The notes below the pieces were generated by a model. It had not been told where the DNA came from. It did no database searches and saw only the letters and a program-made list of their open reading frames with translations. The position numbers and the translations under genes were made by a program. Positions 17,310 through 25,833 of a DNA stretch of 64,000 nucleotides are shown here, piece after piece (the stretch's first letter is position 1; each line of letters starts with the position of its first letter). The DNA is taken from positions 3,934,546 to 3,998,545 of the forward strand of contig NZ_CP044344.1 in NCBI RefSeq assembly GCF_008761635.1, read 5' to 3'. The DNA is from Nocardioides cynanchi. Lineage in GTDB: Bacteria > Actinomycetota > Actinomycetes > Propionibacteriales > Nocardioidaceae.

Positions 17310-18536
17310 GTGGTCGTCGTCCTGGTCGTCGCGGCCGGCGCCGCGTGGGAGTTCCCGCTGCTGGAGGTGCTCGGCGGCCGGTCCGGGGTGGTCGTGCTGA
17401 GGCGTTGTGTCGACGTCGAGGACCTGCTCGCGGCCAGCAGCGCCGGACGGGCCGACGCTGCCGTGGTCGCGCTCGACGCACCGGGGCTCGATCAGGCCGC
17501 CATGGATCTCCTGCGCCGCCACCAGGTGCGGGTCGTGGCCGTGTCCGGCCCCGGCTCGGCCGAGGCGGCCCGCACCCGCGCCTCGCGGATCGGCGTCGAC
17601 GCCCTCACCGCGGCCGACGACCCCTCGGCGATCGCCGACCTGGTCGAGTCCGCCGACCCGCCGTTCGTCGTACCCGACGACGAGGACGACGATGCCCCGA
17701 CCCCGGCCGAGGTGGGCCGGATCATCGCGGTCTGGGGGCCCGCCGGGGCACCCGGCCGGACGACGGTCGCGACCGCGGTCGCCACCGAGCTCGGCCGGCG
17801 CGGGGCACACACCACCCTGGTCGACGCCGACCCCTACGGTGGTGCCGTCGCCCAGCACCTCGGCGTGCTCGACGAGGTCTCGGGTCTGCTGTCGGCGGCC
17901 AGGCTGACCGGCGACGGTGCGCTGGAGGCCGGCTTCTCCTCGGTGCCGCGAGCGCTGCACGACCGGCTCGCCGTGGTCACGGGCCTGCCCCGGCCCGACC
18001 GCTACGCCGAGGTCCGGACCGGTGTGGTCGAGCACCTCCTCGAGGTGGCGGCCACGCGGGGTCACGTCGTCGCGGACACCGGCTTCAGCCTGGAGGACGA
18101 ACGCATCGGCGACCTGACGAGTCGTCCCGGACGCAACGAGCTGACGCTGGGTGCGCTCGCCGTGGCCGACGAGGTGGTGGTCGTGGGCAGCGCCGACCCG
18201 GTCGGCCTCTCGCGGCTGGCCCGCGGGCTGGTCGACCTGCGCGAGCGGCGGGCCGGCGCCCCGGTGCGGGTCGTGGTCAACCGGATGCGCTCCAGCCTGG
18301 CGTGGTCCGAGCGCGAGATCGTGGGCATGGTCGAGGGCTTCGCGCGGCTGGCCGGGGTCCACTTCCTGCCCGACGACCGGGCGACGGCCGACCGGGCGCT
18401 GCTGACCGGCGCGAGCGTCGTCGAGTCCGCAGACACCGAGCTGTCCCGGGCCCTGCGCCCTCTCGTCGACGCGCTGGTGCCGTCGTCGGCGCCGTCACAC
18501 CGCCGTGAGCGCGGCCGGCTGCGGCTGCGGCGATGA
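17310..18536 (+). CDS. CpaE/TadZ-like ParA-family ATPase
   Basis: This 408-residue protein has an N-terminal receiver-like alpha/beta part (about 1-125) and a C-terminal MinD/ParA-type domain. The P-loop is GPAGAPGRTTVATAVA. The usual Lys of the Walker A is Arg here, as seen in some TadZ/CpaE proteins, so ATP hydrolysis may be weak. VDADPYGGAVAQHLG is the switch region. CpaE proteins position pilus machinery, but only the SAF partner is present. It converges on fhs with 4 bp between stops. Confidence 0.78.
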   Translation: MVVVLVVAAGAAWEFPLLEVLGGRSGVVVLRRCVDVEDLLAASSAGRADAAVVALDAPGLDQAAMDLLRRHQVRVVAVSGPGSAEAARTRASRIGVDALTAADDPSAIADLVESADPPFVVPDDEDDDAPTPAEVGRIIAVWGPAGAPGRTTVATAVATELGRRGAHTTLVDADPYGGAVAQHLGVLDEVSGLLSAARLTGDGALEAGFSSVPRALHDRLAVVTGLPRPDRYAEVRTGVVEHLLEVAATRGHVVADTGFSLEDERIGDLTSRPGRNELTLGALAVADEVVVVGSADPVGLSRLARGLVDLRERRAGAPVRVVVNRMRSSLAWSEREIVGMVEGFARLAGVHFLPDDRATADRALLTGASVVESADTELSRALRPLVDALVPSSAPSHRRERGRLRLRR

Positions 18537-18540
18537 CGCC

Positions 18541-20244
18541 TCAGAAGAGGCCGGTCACCCTGCCGTCCGCGTCGAGGTCGATGCGCTGGGCGTTCGGGTG
18601 CTTGGGCAGGCCCGGCATGGTCCGCATGTCACCGCAGATCGCGTAGACGTAGCCCGCGCCCGCGGCGAGCCGCACCTCGCGGACGGGGAGCCGCCATCCG
18701 ACCGGCGCGCCGTGCAGCTGGGGATCGGAGCTGATCGAGAGGTGGGTCTTGGCGATCACCACCGGCAGCCCGCCGTACCCGAGGTCCTCGTACGACGCCA
18801 GCCCACGCGCTGCGGTCGGCGACAGGTCGATGCCGTCCGCGCCGTAGATCTGGGTGGCGACCGTCTCGATCTTCTCCACCAGCGGCATCGACAGCGGGTA
18901 GAGGTACTCGAACGACGAGCCCTTCTCGAGCTCCTCGAGCACGGTGTCGGCGAGGTCGGCCGCTCCCAGACCACCTTCGGCGGCGTGCCGGGCGGTGGCG
19001 CAGCGGACGCCGAGCCCTTCGCAGAGCTGCTGGATGACGGCGTGCTCGGAGGGGTGGTCCTGCGGGAAGGCGTTGATGGCGACGACCGGGATCACTCCGA
19101 ACCGGCGCACGATGCCGATGTGGGCGGCCAGGTTGGCCAGCCCCGCGGTGACGTCGTCCGGGTTCTCCTCGAGCAGGGCCGGCGGAAGGTCCTTGCCGGG
19201 CTTGATGTCGTAGCGTCCCGAGTGCGCCTTCATCGCCCGGACCGTGGTCACGATCACGGCGACGTCGGGGATCAGGCCCTCGGAGCGGCACTTGACGTCG
19301 AAGAAGCGCTCGGCGCCCATGTCGGCGCCGAACCCGGCCTCGGTCACCACGATGTCGGCGTGGGCCAGCGCGATCTGGTCGGCGATCACCGACGAGGTGC
19401 CGGTGGCGATGTTGCCGAACGGGCCGCAGTGGATCAGCGCGGGTCCGCCCTCGAGCGTCTGCAGCAGGTTGGGCTTCAGGGCGTCCTTGAGGATCACGGC
19501 CATCGCACCGGCCGCGCCGAGGTCCTCGGCGGTGACCGGCTTCCCGGCCGCAGTGGTGCCGACGACGATCCGGCCGAGCCGCTGCCGGAGGTCCTCGAGC
19601 GAGGTGCTCAGCGTCAGGATCACCATCACCTCGCTCGCGGCGGTGATGTCGAACCCGCTCTCACGGGGGACGCCGTCCAGCCGGGGACCGAGGCCGATCA
19701 CGACGTTGCGCAGGGCCCGGTCGTTGACGTCGATCACCCGACGCCAGGTCACGTTGCGCGGGTCGAGGCCGTCCGGGCTGCCGTGGTGCAGCTCGTTGTC
19801 GACCATGGCGGCGAGCAGGTTGTGGGCGGCCGTCACCGCATGGAAGTCACCGGTCAGGTGCAGGTTGATCCGCTCCATCGGGACGACCTGGCTGTAGCCA
19901 CCGCCGGCCGCGCCGCCCTTGATGCCGAAGGTCGGACCCATGGACGGCTGCCGAAGGGTCACCACGGCCTTGGCGCCGCGGGCCACCAGCCCCTGGGTCA
20001 GCCCCACCGATGTGGTGGTCTTGCCCTCACCGAGCGGGGTCGGGGTCACGGCCGTCACCACGACGTACTTGGCGCGGTCACCGGACCTCGGGGCGCCGAG
20101 AGCGGTCAGCTCGATCTTGGCCACACCGCGGCCGTAGTGCTCGAGATGCTCCTCGTCGACCCCGAGGTCGGCGGCTACGTCGGAGATGGGGCGGAGGGTG
20201 GCGGCCTGGGCGATCTCCAGGTCGGACGGCATCGATGTGGGCAT
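18541..20244 (-). CDS. fhs: Formate-tetrahydrofolate ligase
   Basis: The enzyme makes 10-formyl-THF from formate, ATP and THF. It has 567 residues, normal for the family. The nucleotide-binding segment is TPTPLGEGKTTTSVGL, followed by RQPSMGPTFGIKGGAAGGGY and HLTGDFHAVTAAHNL, both characteristic. It feeds one-carbon units to purine and formyl-Met synthesis. A TAGGGT hexamer lies 8 nt upstream of the ATG. Confidence 0.96.
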   Translation of the reverse strand: MPTSMPSDLEIAQAATLRPISDVAADLGVDEEHLEHYGRGVAKIELTALGAPRSGDRAKYVVVTAVTPTPLGEGKTTTSVGLTQGLVARGAKAVVTLRQPSMGPTFGIKGGAAGGGYSQVVPMERINLHLTGDFHAVTAAHNLLAAMVDNELHHGSPDGLDPRNVTWRRVIDVNDRALRNVVIGLGPRLDGVPRESGFDITAASEVMVILTLSTSLEDLRQRLGRIVVGTTAAGKPVTAEDLGAAGAMAVILKDALKPNLLQTLEGGPALIHCGPFGNIATGTSSVIADQIALAHADIVVTEAGFGADMGAERFFDVKCRSEGLIPDVAVIVTTVRAMKAHSGRYDIKPGKDLPPALLEENPDDVTAGLANLAAHIGIVRRFGVIPVVAINAFPQDHPSEHAVIQQLCEGLGVRCATARHAAEGGLGAADLADTVLEELEKGSSFEYLYPLSMPLVEKIETVATQIYGADGIDLSPTAARGLASYEDLGYGGLPVVIAKTHLSISSDPQLHGAPVGWRLPVREVRLAAGAGYVYAICGDMRTMPGLPKHPNAQRIDLDADGRVTGLF

Positions 20245-20252
20245 GGCATCGG

Positions 20253-20258
20253 ACCCTA
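20253..20258 (-). promoter_or_regulatory. Near-leaderless -10 for fhs
   Basis: TAGGGT on the minus strand, 8 nt before the ATG of fhs. Confidence 0.45.
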
Positions 20259-20297
20259 GTGATCACTTGCCTCCGTGGTAAGGGGCCGAAGGTCCGC

Positions 20298-21635
20298 TCA
20301 GGTCGAGAACAGGAGGTACAGCCCGCCGACGGTGAACGCGATCATCGCCGCCAGGAGCGGCAGCTGGCCGGTGAGCTGGTGCCGCTTCGGCAGCACCTTG
20401 ATCGCCCGCTCGTGGGCGGCGACCACGCCGACGACGTGACCGGTCACCACCGCGGCCACCTTGCACTCGGCCAGGAACGTCGGGTGGTAGGACAGCCAAT
20501 AGTTCACGGTCAGGCCGCCGGTGCCGAAGACGTTGCTGCCGTTGCCCAGAGGGTCGCTGGCCTGGATCAGGGTGTAGGTGCCGATCTCGACGAAGTAGCT
20601 CAGGTAGTGCGCCACGATGTAGCCGACGATGATCGGCACCAGTGAGTGGGCGAAGAGGCCGGGCAGCTGCCGCCGGGACTGACCGGGTACGACGCCGGTC
20701 GAGACGCACGCGATCCAGAAGACCAGGGCGACCCCGGCGCAGAAGCCGGCCAGGCCCAGGGTGTTCTGGAGCATGATCGGCGCGCCGTTGCCCTGGATGT
20801 AGACCAGCCACCGGGTGGACTCGCGGAAGGCGTCGAACGCCGTACTTCCGAAGAGCACCGCGACGACGGCGAGCAGGCCCGGCGTCGGCGGGGTCGCGTC
20901 GAGGTTGGCGAGCGGGCTGCGCACGATCAGGACGCCGTCCCGGCGGTCCCACACCGAGACCCGGGCGACCAGCGAGGAGTAGACCTCGAAGGGGTCGGCG
21001 TTCGCGTAGAAGGTGTTGCCGAACAAGGCGCCGCCCACCACCATCGCCGCGAGGTAGATCGCGCACCAGAGCGTGACCTGACCCAGCTCGGTGTTGTGGG
21101 TGTCGACCAGCTCGAACCACACGAACGCGAACAGGCCGAACGCGGCCGGCCACAGCCCGAGTCGTTGCGGGTAGGTGTAGAGGCCCGCGTCCGGCTCCGC
21201 ACCGGTGACCCTGGCCAGTCCCGCGTTGATGGTCCGCCAGGGACTGATCGCGCGCCAGACCCGGCCGAACAGCAGGGAGGCCGGCACGAACCCGACCCAG
21301 ATCCAGACGTAGAAGATCCCGAAGATCGGGTTGGTCAGCAGGTCCTTGCCGGCCAGCGCGACCAGGACGAGGTAGAGCAGTGCGACCAGTCCGACCGCGC
21401 GCAGCAGCGCCCGCCAGGCCGTGGAGTCCACGATGGCGACCAACCAGGTGGGCGCGGGTCGCCCGGTGGTCGCGGCGTCGTACCGCGGTGTGCGCCAGGC
21501 CAGGGCGAGGACCACGAACGACACGGCGACCGCCGCCGCCGCTCCGAGGATGGCGAGCTCCCGCGAGATCGGAAGGTCCTGCGCGCCGCCCAGGCCGTGC
21601 TGCGGAAGGAGGAGCGGCAGCGAGGAGCTGTTCAC
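20298..21635 (-). CDS. Polytopic membrane protein, partner of cupredoxin-like lipoprotein
   Basis: The 445-residue product has about ten hydrophobic helices, for example LAILGAAAAVAVSFVVLALA, IFGIFYVWIWVGFVPASLLF, and the C-terminal LPLLAAMIAFTVGGLYLLF. A histidine-bearing membrane region (FAHSLVPIIVGYIVAHYLSY) and NTFYANADPFEVYS are conserved-looking. No known transporter motif was recognised. The GTG start overlaps the stop of the upstream lipoprotein gene by 4 nt, so the two are co-translated. A metal or redox role is suggested only by the partner. Confidence 0.7.
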   Translation of the reverse strand: MNSSSLPLLLPQHGLGGAQDLPISRELAILGAAAAVAVSFVVLALAWRTPRYDAATTGRPAPTWLVAIVDSTAWRALLRAVGLVALLYLVLVALAGKDLLTNPIFGIFYVWIWVGFVPASLLFGRVWRAISPWRTINAGLARVTGAEPDAGLYTYPQRLGLWPAAFGLFAFVWFELVDTHNTELGQVTLWCAIYLAAMVVGGALFGNTFYANADPFEVYSSLVARVSVWDRRDGVLIVRSPLANLDATPPTPGLLAVVAVLFGSTAFDAFRESTRWLVYIQGNGAPIMLQNTLGLAGFCAGVALVFWIACVSTGVVPGQSRRQLPGLFAHSLVPIIVGYIVAHYLSYFVEIGTYTLIQASDPLGNGSNVFGTGGLTVNYWLSYHPTFLAECKVAAVVTGHVVGVVAAHERAIKVLPKRHQLTGQLPLLAAMIAFTVGGLYLLFST

Positions 21636-21994
21636 TTGGCCTGGAGGATGAACAGGGTCTTGTCGAGCGTGTGCGACTCGACGGTGGTGCGACCGGGCGC
21701 CGGGATCGGCTTGATCTCGACCGTGCTGGAGCCCTTGTCGTACTGGAACTCCTGCTCGGTGGGGGAGGAGTGCACGTGGATCTCGCCCGGCGCGTCTGCC
21801 GTCACCCGGAGCTCGATCCGCTGCCCGATCGCGACATCGATGGTCTGACCGCTCGGCGTGGTCGTGCTGCCGCTGATCGTGACGTCGATGACCTTGGTGG
21901 GCTGCGCCCCCGAGGACGGGGTCTTGCTGCCGCACGCCGTGACTGCCAGGGCGACGGTCAGGAGGAGCGCGGCGATCGTGGTCAGGCGTCGCAC
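21632..21994 (-). CDS. Lipoprotein with cupredoxin-like domain
   Basis: The 120-residue product has a lipoprotein signal: VRRLTTIAALLLTVALAVTAC, with Cys at the lipobox. The mature part is predicted to be all-beta and contains IGQRIELRVTADAPGEIHVH followed by EFQYDKGSS and TTVESHTLDKTLFIL. This is the strand order of cupredoxin-like domains, with His-x-His and a late His but no clear type-1 copper Cys. It is probably surface-anchored and works with the downstream membrane protein. The start is GTG; the alternative upstream frame lacks a signal. Confidence 0.72.
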   Translation of the reverse strand: MRRLTTIAALLLTVALAVTACGSKTPSSGAQPTKVIDVTISGSTTTPSGQTIDVAIGQRIELRVTADAPGEIHVHSSPTEQEFQYDKGSSTVEIKPIPAPGRTTVESHTLDKTLFILQAK

Positions 21995-22090
21995 GGAGTG
22001 GCCTTTCTCGCAGTCGGACCGTCGGGCGCGGCGGTGGAGCCTCTGACAGAATCCCACGACGGACAACTCTCCGAGCACAGGGGCGAACAG

Positions 22091-23545
22091 GTGGGCGATC
22101 GGCTGCGCGCGCGCGACCTGGCCTTCCTGACCGCGGAGACCCCGTCGACGCCGATGCACAACGCGACGGTGGAGGTGTTCGACCCGGGCACCTCGGGCTT
22201 CGACTACACCGCGCTGGTGTCCCTGATCGGTGAGCGGATCGCCTTCGTCCCGCGCTACCGGCAGCGGGTCCGCGAGGTTCCCGGCCACCTCGCCAACCCG
22301 GTGTGGGTGGACGACCCGCAGTTCGACCTCGGCTACCACGTACGACGGTCGGCCCTGCCGCGGCCGGGGTCGCTCGAGCAGCTCCGTGAGCTGGTGGCCC
22401 GGATCGTGTCGCGGCCGCTGGACCGGCAGCGGCCGTTGTGGGAGGTCTACTTCGTGGAGGGCCTGGCCGACGGCCGGGTCGCCGTCCTGTCCAAGGCGCA
22501 CCAGGCGCTGGTCGACGGGGCCCAGATCGTCGACCTGGCCCAGGTGCTGCTCGACCGGGAGCCGGGCCGGCGCGACCTCGGCGCCGACGAGTGGCGACCC
22601 GAGCGGCCGCTCTCCTCGACAGGCCTGGTCCTCGAAGCGGTCCGCGACAGCGTCGCCGCACCTCTGACGGCGCTCGACACGGTGCGCGGCACCGCCGACT
22701 CGGTGCTGCGGGGTGCCGACGCCGCCACCCGGCGCGTGGGCTCGGTGCTCAACGCCCTGGCCAACCGACGCTCCGAGCTCGACACGCCGATCAGCGGCAC
22801 CCTGTCGCAGCAGCGCAGGTTCGTCACCGTCCAGCGTTCGCTCGCCGACCACCGACTGGTCCGCGACGCGCACGGCGGCACGGTCAACGACGTGATCCTG
22901 GCGACCGTCACCGGCGGCCTGCGCGCCTGGCTGATGACCCGGGCGGAGTCGTTGGGTGGGCTGCGCCAGGTGCGGGCCGTGGTCCCCGTGTCGGTGCTCG
23001 ACCACGACCTCGAGGCCACCTCCCTCGGCACCCAGATCGCGGCCCACTTCGTGGACCTCCCGGTGGGTGAGCCGAGCCCGGTCGTGCGGCTGCACCAGGT
23101 GTCCTACTCGTTCAAGGCGCACAAGGACACCGGTCGTGCCGTCGCCGCCAACCGGATCGCCGGCATCGCCGGCTTCGCCCCGTCCACCTTCCACGCGATC
23201 GGCTCGCGGGTGGCAGCCGAGCAGGTGCGTCGCGGGTTCCAGCTGACCGTCACCAACGTGCCCGGCCCGCAGTCCCCGCTCTACGCCGCGGGCGCAGTGA
23301 TGGAGCAGACCTACCCGGTGCCGCCGCTGCTGCCGGGACACGCCCTGGCGATCGGCGTCACGTCGTACGACGGCAGCGTCTTCTACGGCGTGACCGCCGA
23401 CCGCGACCTGGTCCCCGACGCGGACATGTTCGCCGTCTGTCTCTCCGAGGCGCTCGACGAGCTGCTCGACACCGCGGGGGACGCCCGGCCCCGGGTGCCG
23501 CGCGGGCGCCGTCGCAGGACGCGGAAGCCGGTCGACCCCGCATGA
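22091..23545 (+). CDS. WS/DGAT-like O-acyltransferase with altered active-site motif
   Basis: The 484-residue product resembles wax ester synthase/diacylglycerol acyltransferases, which make neutral lipids from acyl-CoA. The expected N-terminal form RLRARDLAFLTAETPSTPMH is present, and the late motif VTNVPGPQSPLYAAGA is typical of the family. The catalytic HHxxxDG appears as HQALVDG, with His137 kept and Gln138 in place of the second, catalytic His. Either the enzyme uses another base or it has a different role. GTG at 22091 has an AGGGGCG-type ribosome site and begins the conserved domain. The next gene overlaps the stop. Confidence 0.85.
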   Translation: MGDRLRARDLAFLTAETPSTPMHNATVEVFDPGTSGFDYTALVSLIGERIAFVPRYRQRVREVPGHLANPVWVDDPQFDLGYHVRRSALPRPGSLEQLRELVARIVSRPLDRQRPLWEVYFVEGLADGRVAVLSKAHQALVDGAQIVDLAQVLLDREPGRRDLGADEWRPERPLSSTGLVLEAVRDSVAAPLTALDTVRGTADSVLRGADAATRRVGSVLNALANRRSELDTPISGTLSQQRRFVTVQRSLADHRLVRDAHGGTVNDVILATVTGGLRAWLMTRAESLGGLRQVRAVVPVSVLDHDLEATSLGTQIAAHFVDLPVGEPSPVVRLHQVSYSFKAHKDTGRAVAANRIAGIAGFAPSTFHAIGSRVAAEQVRRGFQLTVTNVPGPQSPLYAAGAVMEQTYPVPPLLPGHALAIGVTSYDGSVFYGVTADRDLVPDADMFAVCLSEALDELLDTAGDARPRVPRGRRRRTRKPVDPA

Positions 23546-23898
23546 CCCGGCTCTACGTGCCGGCGACGCTGGTCTCCCTGGCCGAGCTCGACGCCGGGTC
23601 CATGCTCGACAGCGCCGAGGCGTTCGTGGCCGCCGACGAGTCCGAGGAGGCGGAGTACGACGCCCTGGTGGCGGCCGCAGAGGCGTCGGCGGCACTCGTC
23701 GCCGGACTGGGCGGCGGCCTGCGGCGTCGGGTCGTCGTCGTGGCCGAGGTCGACGATGAGCCGCAGACGATCGGCATCCGGGACGTGGTCGCGGTGCACG
23801 CCGACCCGGTGGACCTGGGGCCCGGTGGGGCCGATCCCGACGACGACCTCGGGTGGTACGCCACCCAGGAGATCGCCGACCTGCTCGCGGGCGGCTGA
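23542..23898 (+). CDS. Small conserved actinobacterial protein (DUF6912-like)
   Basis: The 118-residue protein begins MTRLYVPATLVSLAELDAG, a pattern I associate with a small actinobacterial family (possibly DUF6912). It continues with an Ala/Glu-rich helix region, RRRVVVVAEVDD and an acidic DPDDDLGWYATQEIADLL. No catalytic motif was seen. The ATG overlaps the stop of the acyltransferase gene (ATGA). Function is unknown. Confidence 0.65.
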   Translation: MTRLYVPATLVSLAELDAGSMLDSAEAFVAADESEEAEYDALVAAAEASAALVAGLGGGLRRRVVVVAEVDDEPQTIGIRDVVAVHADPVDLGPGGADPDDDLGWYATQEIADLLAGG

Positions 23899-23943
23899 TC
23901 GGGGGAATTGAGCGGCTGCTGCTTGTCTGACAGCATCGCCGAC

Positions 23944-25572
23944 ATGGACGCCGTCACGCACCCGCCCCTCCCGGTCAACGAGCCCAACCTGACGTACGCG
24001 CCCGGCAGCGCCGAGCGCGAGGCGCTGGCCGCGGAGCTGGTGCGGCAGGAGCGCCGGCAGGTGACGCTGCGAGCTCACATCGGCGGACGCCGCCGCAACG
24101 GCGGCGGCGTGGAGATCAACGTCGTCCAGCCGCACGACCACCAGCACGTGCTGGGCACCCTCAAGGCTGCAACCCACAAGGACACCGAGGCCGCGATCAA
24201 GGCCGCTGCGGACGCGGCCCCCGGCTGGCGGGCGATGTCGTTCGACGACCGTGCCGCGATCATCCTCAAGGCCGCCGACCTGCTGGCCGGCCCGTGGCGG
24301 CAGCGGCTGAACGCCGCCACCATGCTGGGCCAGTCGAAGACGGCGTTCCAGGCCGAGATCGACGCCGCCTGCGAGCTGATCGACTTCTGGCGCTTCAACG
24401 TCCACTTCGCCCGGCAGATCCTGGCCGAGCAGCCGATCGCCAACAGCCCCGGCATCTGGAACCGCACCGACTACCGCCCGCTCGAGGGCTTCGTCTACGC
24501 GATCACGCCCTTCAACTTCTCCGCGATCGCGGGCAACCTGCCGACGGCCCCGGCCCTGATGGGCAACACCGTGATCTGGAAGCCGGCAGTCACCCAGCAG
24601 CTCGCCGCCAACCTGACCATGGAGCTGCTCGAGGAGGCGGGGATGCCGCCGGGAGTCATCAACATGCTCCCCGGGCACGGCCACGACGTCTCCGAGGTGG
24701 CGCTCGCCCATCCCGACCTGGCCGGCATCCACTTCACCGGCTCGACCGGCGTCTTCCACCACCTGTGGCAGACCGTCGGCGCGAACATCGCGTCGTACCG
24801 CTCCTACCCGCGGATCGTCGGCGAGACCGGCGGCAAGGACTTCGTGGTCGCGCACCCCAGCGCCGACCCCGACGTGCTGCGCACCGCGCTGATCCGGGGC
24901 GCGTTCGAGTACCAGGGCCAGAAGTGCAGCGCAGCCTCGCGTGCGTACGTCGCGAAGTCCGTGTGGGCCCGGATGCGTGACCAGTTCGTGGCCGAGGTCG
25001 AGGGCCTGACCATGGGCGACGTCACCGACCTATCGAACTTCATGGGCGCGGTGATCGACGACCGCGCGTTCGCCAAGCACAAGAGCGCGATCACCCGCGC
25101 CAAGCGCAACAGCCACCTGTCGATCCTGGCCGGTGGCCAGGTCGACGACTCGGTCGGCTACTTCGTGCGACCGACGGTCGTGGCCTCGACCGACCCCAAG
25201 GACCAGATGTTCTCCACCGAGTACTTCGGCCCGATCCTCGCCGTGCACGTGTACGACGACAGCCGCTACGACCGGGTGCTCCAGCAGATGGAGTCGTTCG
25301 CGCCGTACGCCCTGACCGGGTCGATCATCGCCCAGGACCGACGTGCCATCGTCGAGGCCCAGGAGCTGTTGCGCTTCGCGGCCGGCAACTTCTACATCAA
25401 CGACAAGCCCACCGGTGCGGTCGTGGGGCAGCAGCCCTTCGGTGGCGCCCGGGCGTCGGGCACCAACGACAAGGCCGGGTCCGCTGCCAACCTGATGCGC
25501 TGGACCAGCCCCCGGTCGATCAAGGAGACCCTCGTCCCCCCGACCGACTACCGCTACCCCCACATGCGCTGA
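23944..25572 (+). CDS. pruA: 1-pyrroline-5-carboxylate dehydrogenase
   Basis: The NAD-dependent aldehyde dehydrogenase oxidises glutamate semialdehyde/P5C to glutamate in proline and arginine catabolism. Of its 542 residues, the catalytic Glu is in GETGGKDFVVAHP and the catalytic Cys in YQGQKCSAASRAYV. NAD-binding and substrate regions (YAITPFNFSAIAGNL, HFTGSTGVFHHLW, EYFGPILAVHVY) match the long group 1 PruA. No proline dehydrogenase gene is adjacent. The stop codon is already part of the 32-bp repeat array downstream. Confidence 0.95.
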   Translation: MDAVTHPPLPVNEPNLTYAPGSAEREALAAELVRQERRQVTLRAHIGGRRRNGGGVEINVVQPHDHQHVLGTLKAATHKDTEAAIKAAADAAPGWRAMSFDDRAAIILKAADLLAGPWRQRLNAATMLGQSKTAFQAEIDAACELIDFWRFNVHFARQILAEQPIANSPGIWNRTDYRPLEGFVYAITPFNFSAIAGNLPTAPALMGNTVIWKPAVTQQLAANLTMELLEEAGMPPGVINMLPGHGHDVSEVALAHPDLAGIHFTGSTGVFHHLWQTVGANIASYRSYPRIVGETGGKDFVVAHPSADPDVLRTALIRGAFEYQGQKCSAASRAYVAKSVWARMRDQFVAEVEGLTMGDVTDLSNFMGAVIDDRAFAKHKSAITRAKRNSHLSILAGGQVDDSVGYFVRPTVVASTDPKDQMFSTEYFGPILAVHVYDDSRYDRVLQQMESFAPYALTGSIIAQDRRAIVEAQELLRFAAGNFYINDKPTGAVVGQQPFGGARASGTNDKAGSAANLMRWTSPRSIKETLVPPTDYRYPHMR

Positions 25573-25830
25573 CTCGGCGCAAAGGTGCACGTGTAAGACG
25601 CTGACTCGGCGCAAAGGTGCACGTGTAAGGCGCTGAGTCGGCGCAAAGGTGCACGTGCAAGACGCCGACTGGGCGATCTTGGTGTCTGTTTGCGCCGACT
25701 CGGCGGTCTTGCGGTGTCTGTTTGCGCCGACTCGGCGGCCTTGCGGTGTCTGTTTGCGCCGACTCAGCGGCATTGGCGTGCCTGTTTGCGCCGACTCAGC
25801 GGCATTGGCGTGTCTGTTCGCGCCGACTCG
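25571..25830. repeat. Tandem array of eight 32-bp units with an internal orientation switch
   Basis: Three units in one orientation (25571, 25603, 25635; each 32 bp, core GACTCGGCGCAAAGGTGCAC) are followed by a 30-bp junction unit at 25667. Four units in the opposite sense follow (25697, 25729, 25761, 25793; 32 bp each, ending TGTTTGCGCC). A partial copy runs to the DUF2505 stop. All share the dyad GCCGACTCGGC. The array fills the entire space between the stops of pruA and the convergent DUF2505 gene. The 32-bp period is about three helical turns. The same unit family recurs at 49005. Confidence 0.92.
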
Positions 25831-25833
25831 GCT

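Noticed and set aside
16603..18536. Complete Tad/Flp pilus operon
   Set aside because: Only SAF and CpaE-like genes are present; no CpaF, TadB/C or prepilin.
18505..20259. Long open frame on the plus strand opposite fhs
   Set aside because: It mirrors a perfectly conserved formate-THF ligase, and its translation is His/Asp/Gly-rich without motifs.
25571..25830. Possible CRISPR array
   Set aside because: Units are contiguous with no unique spacers, the orientation switches within the array, and no cas genes are present.
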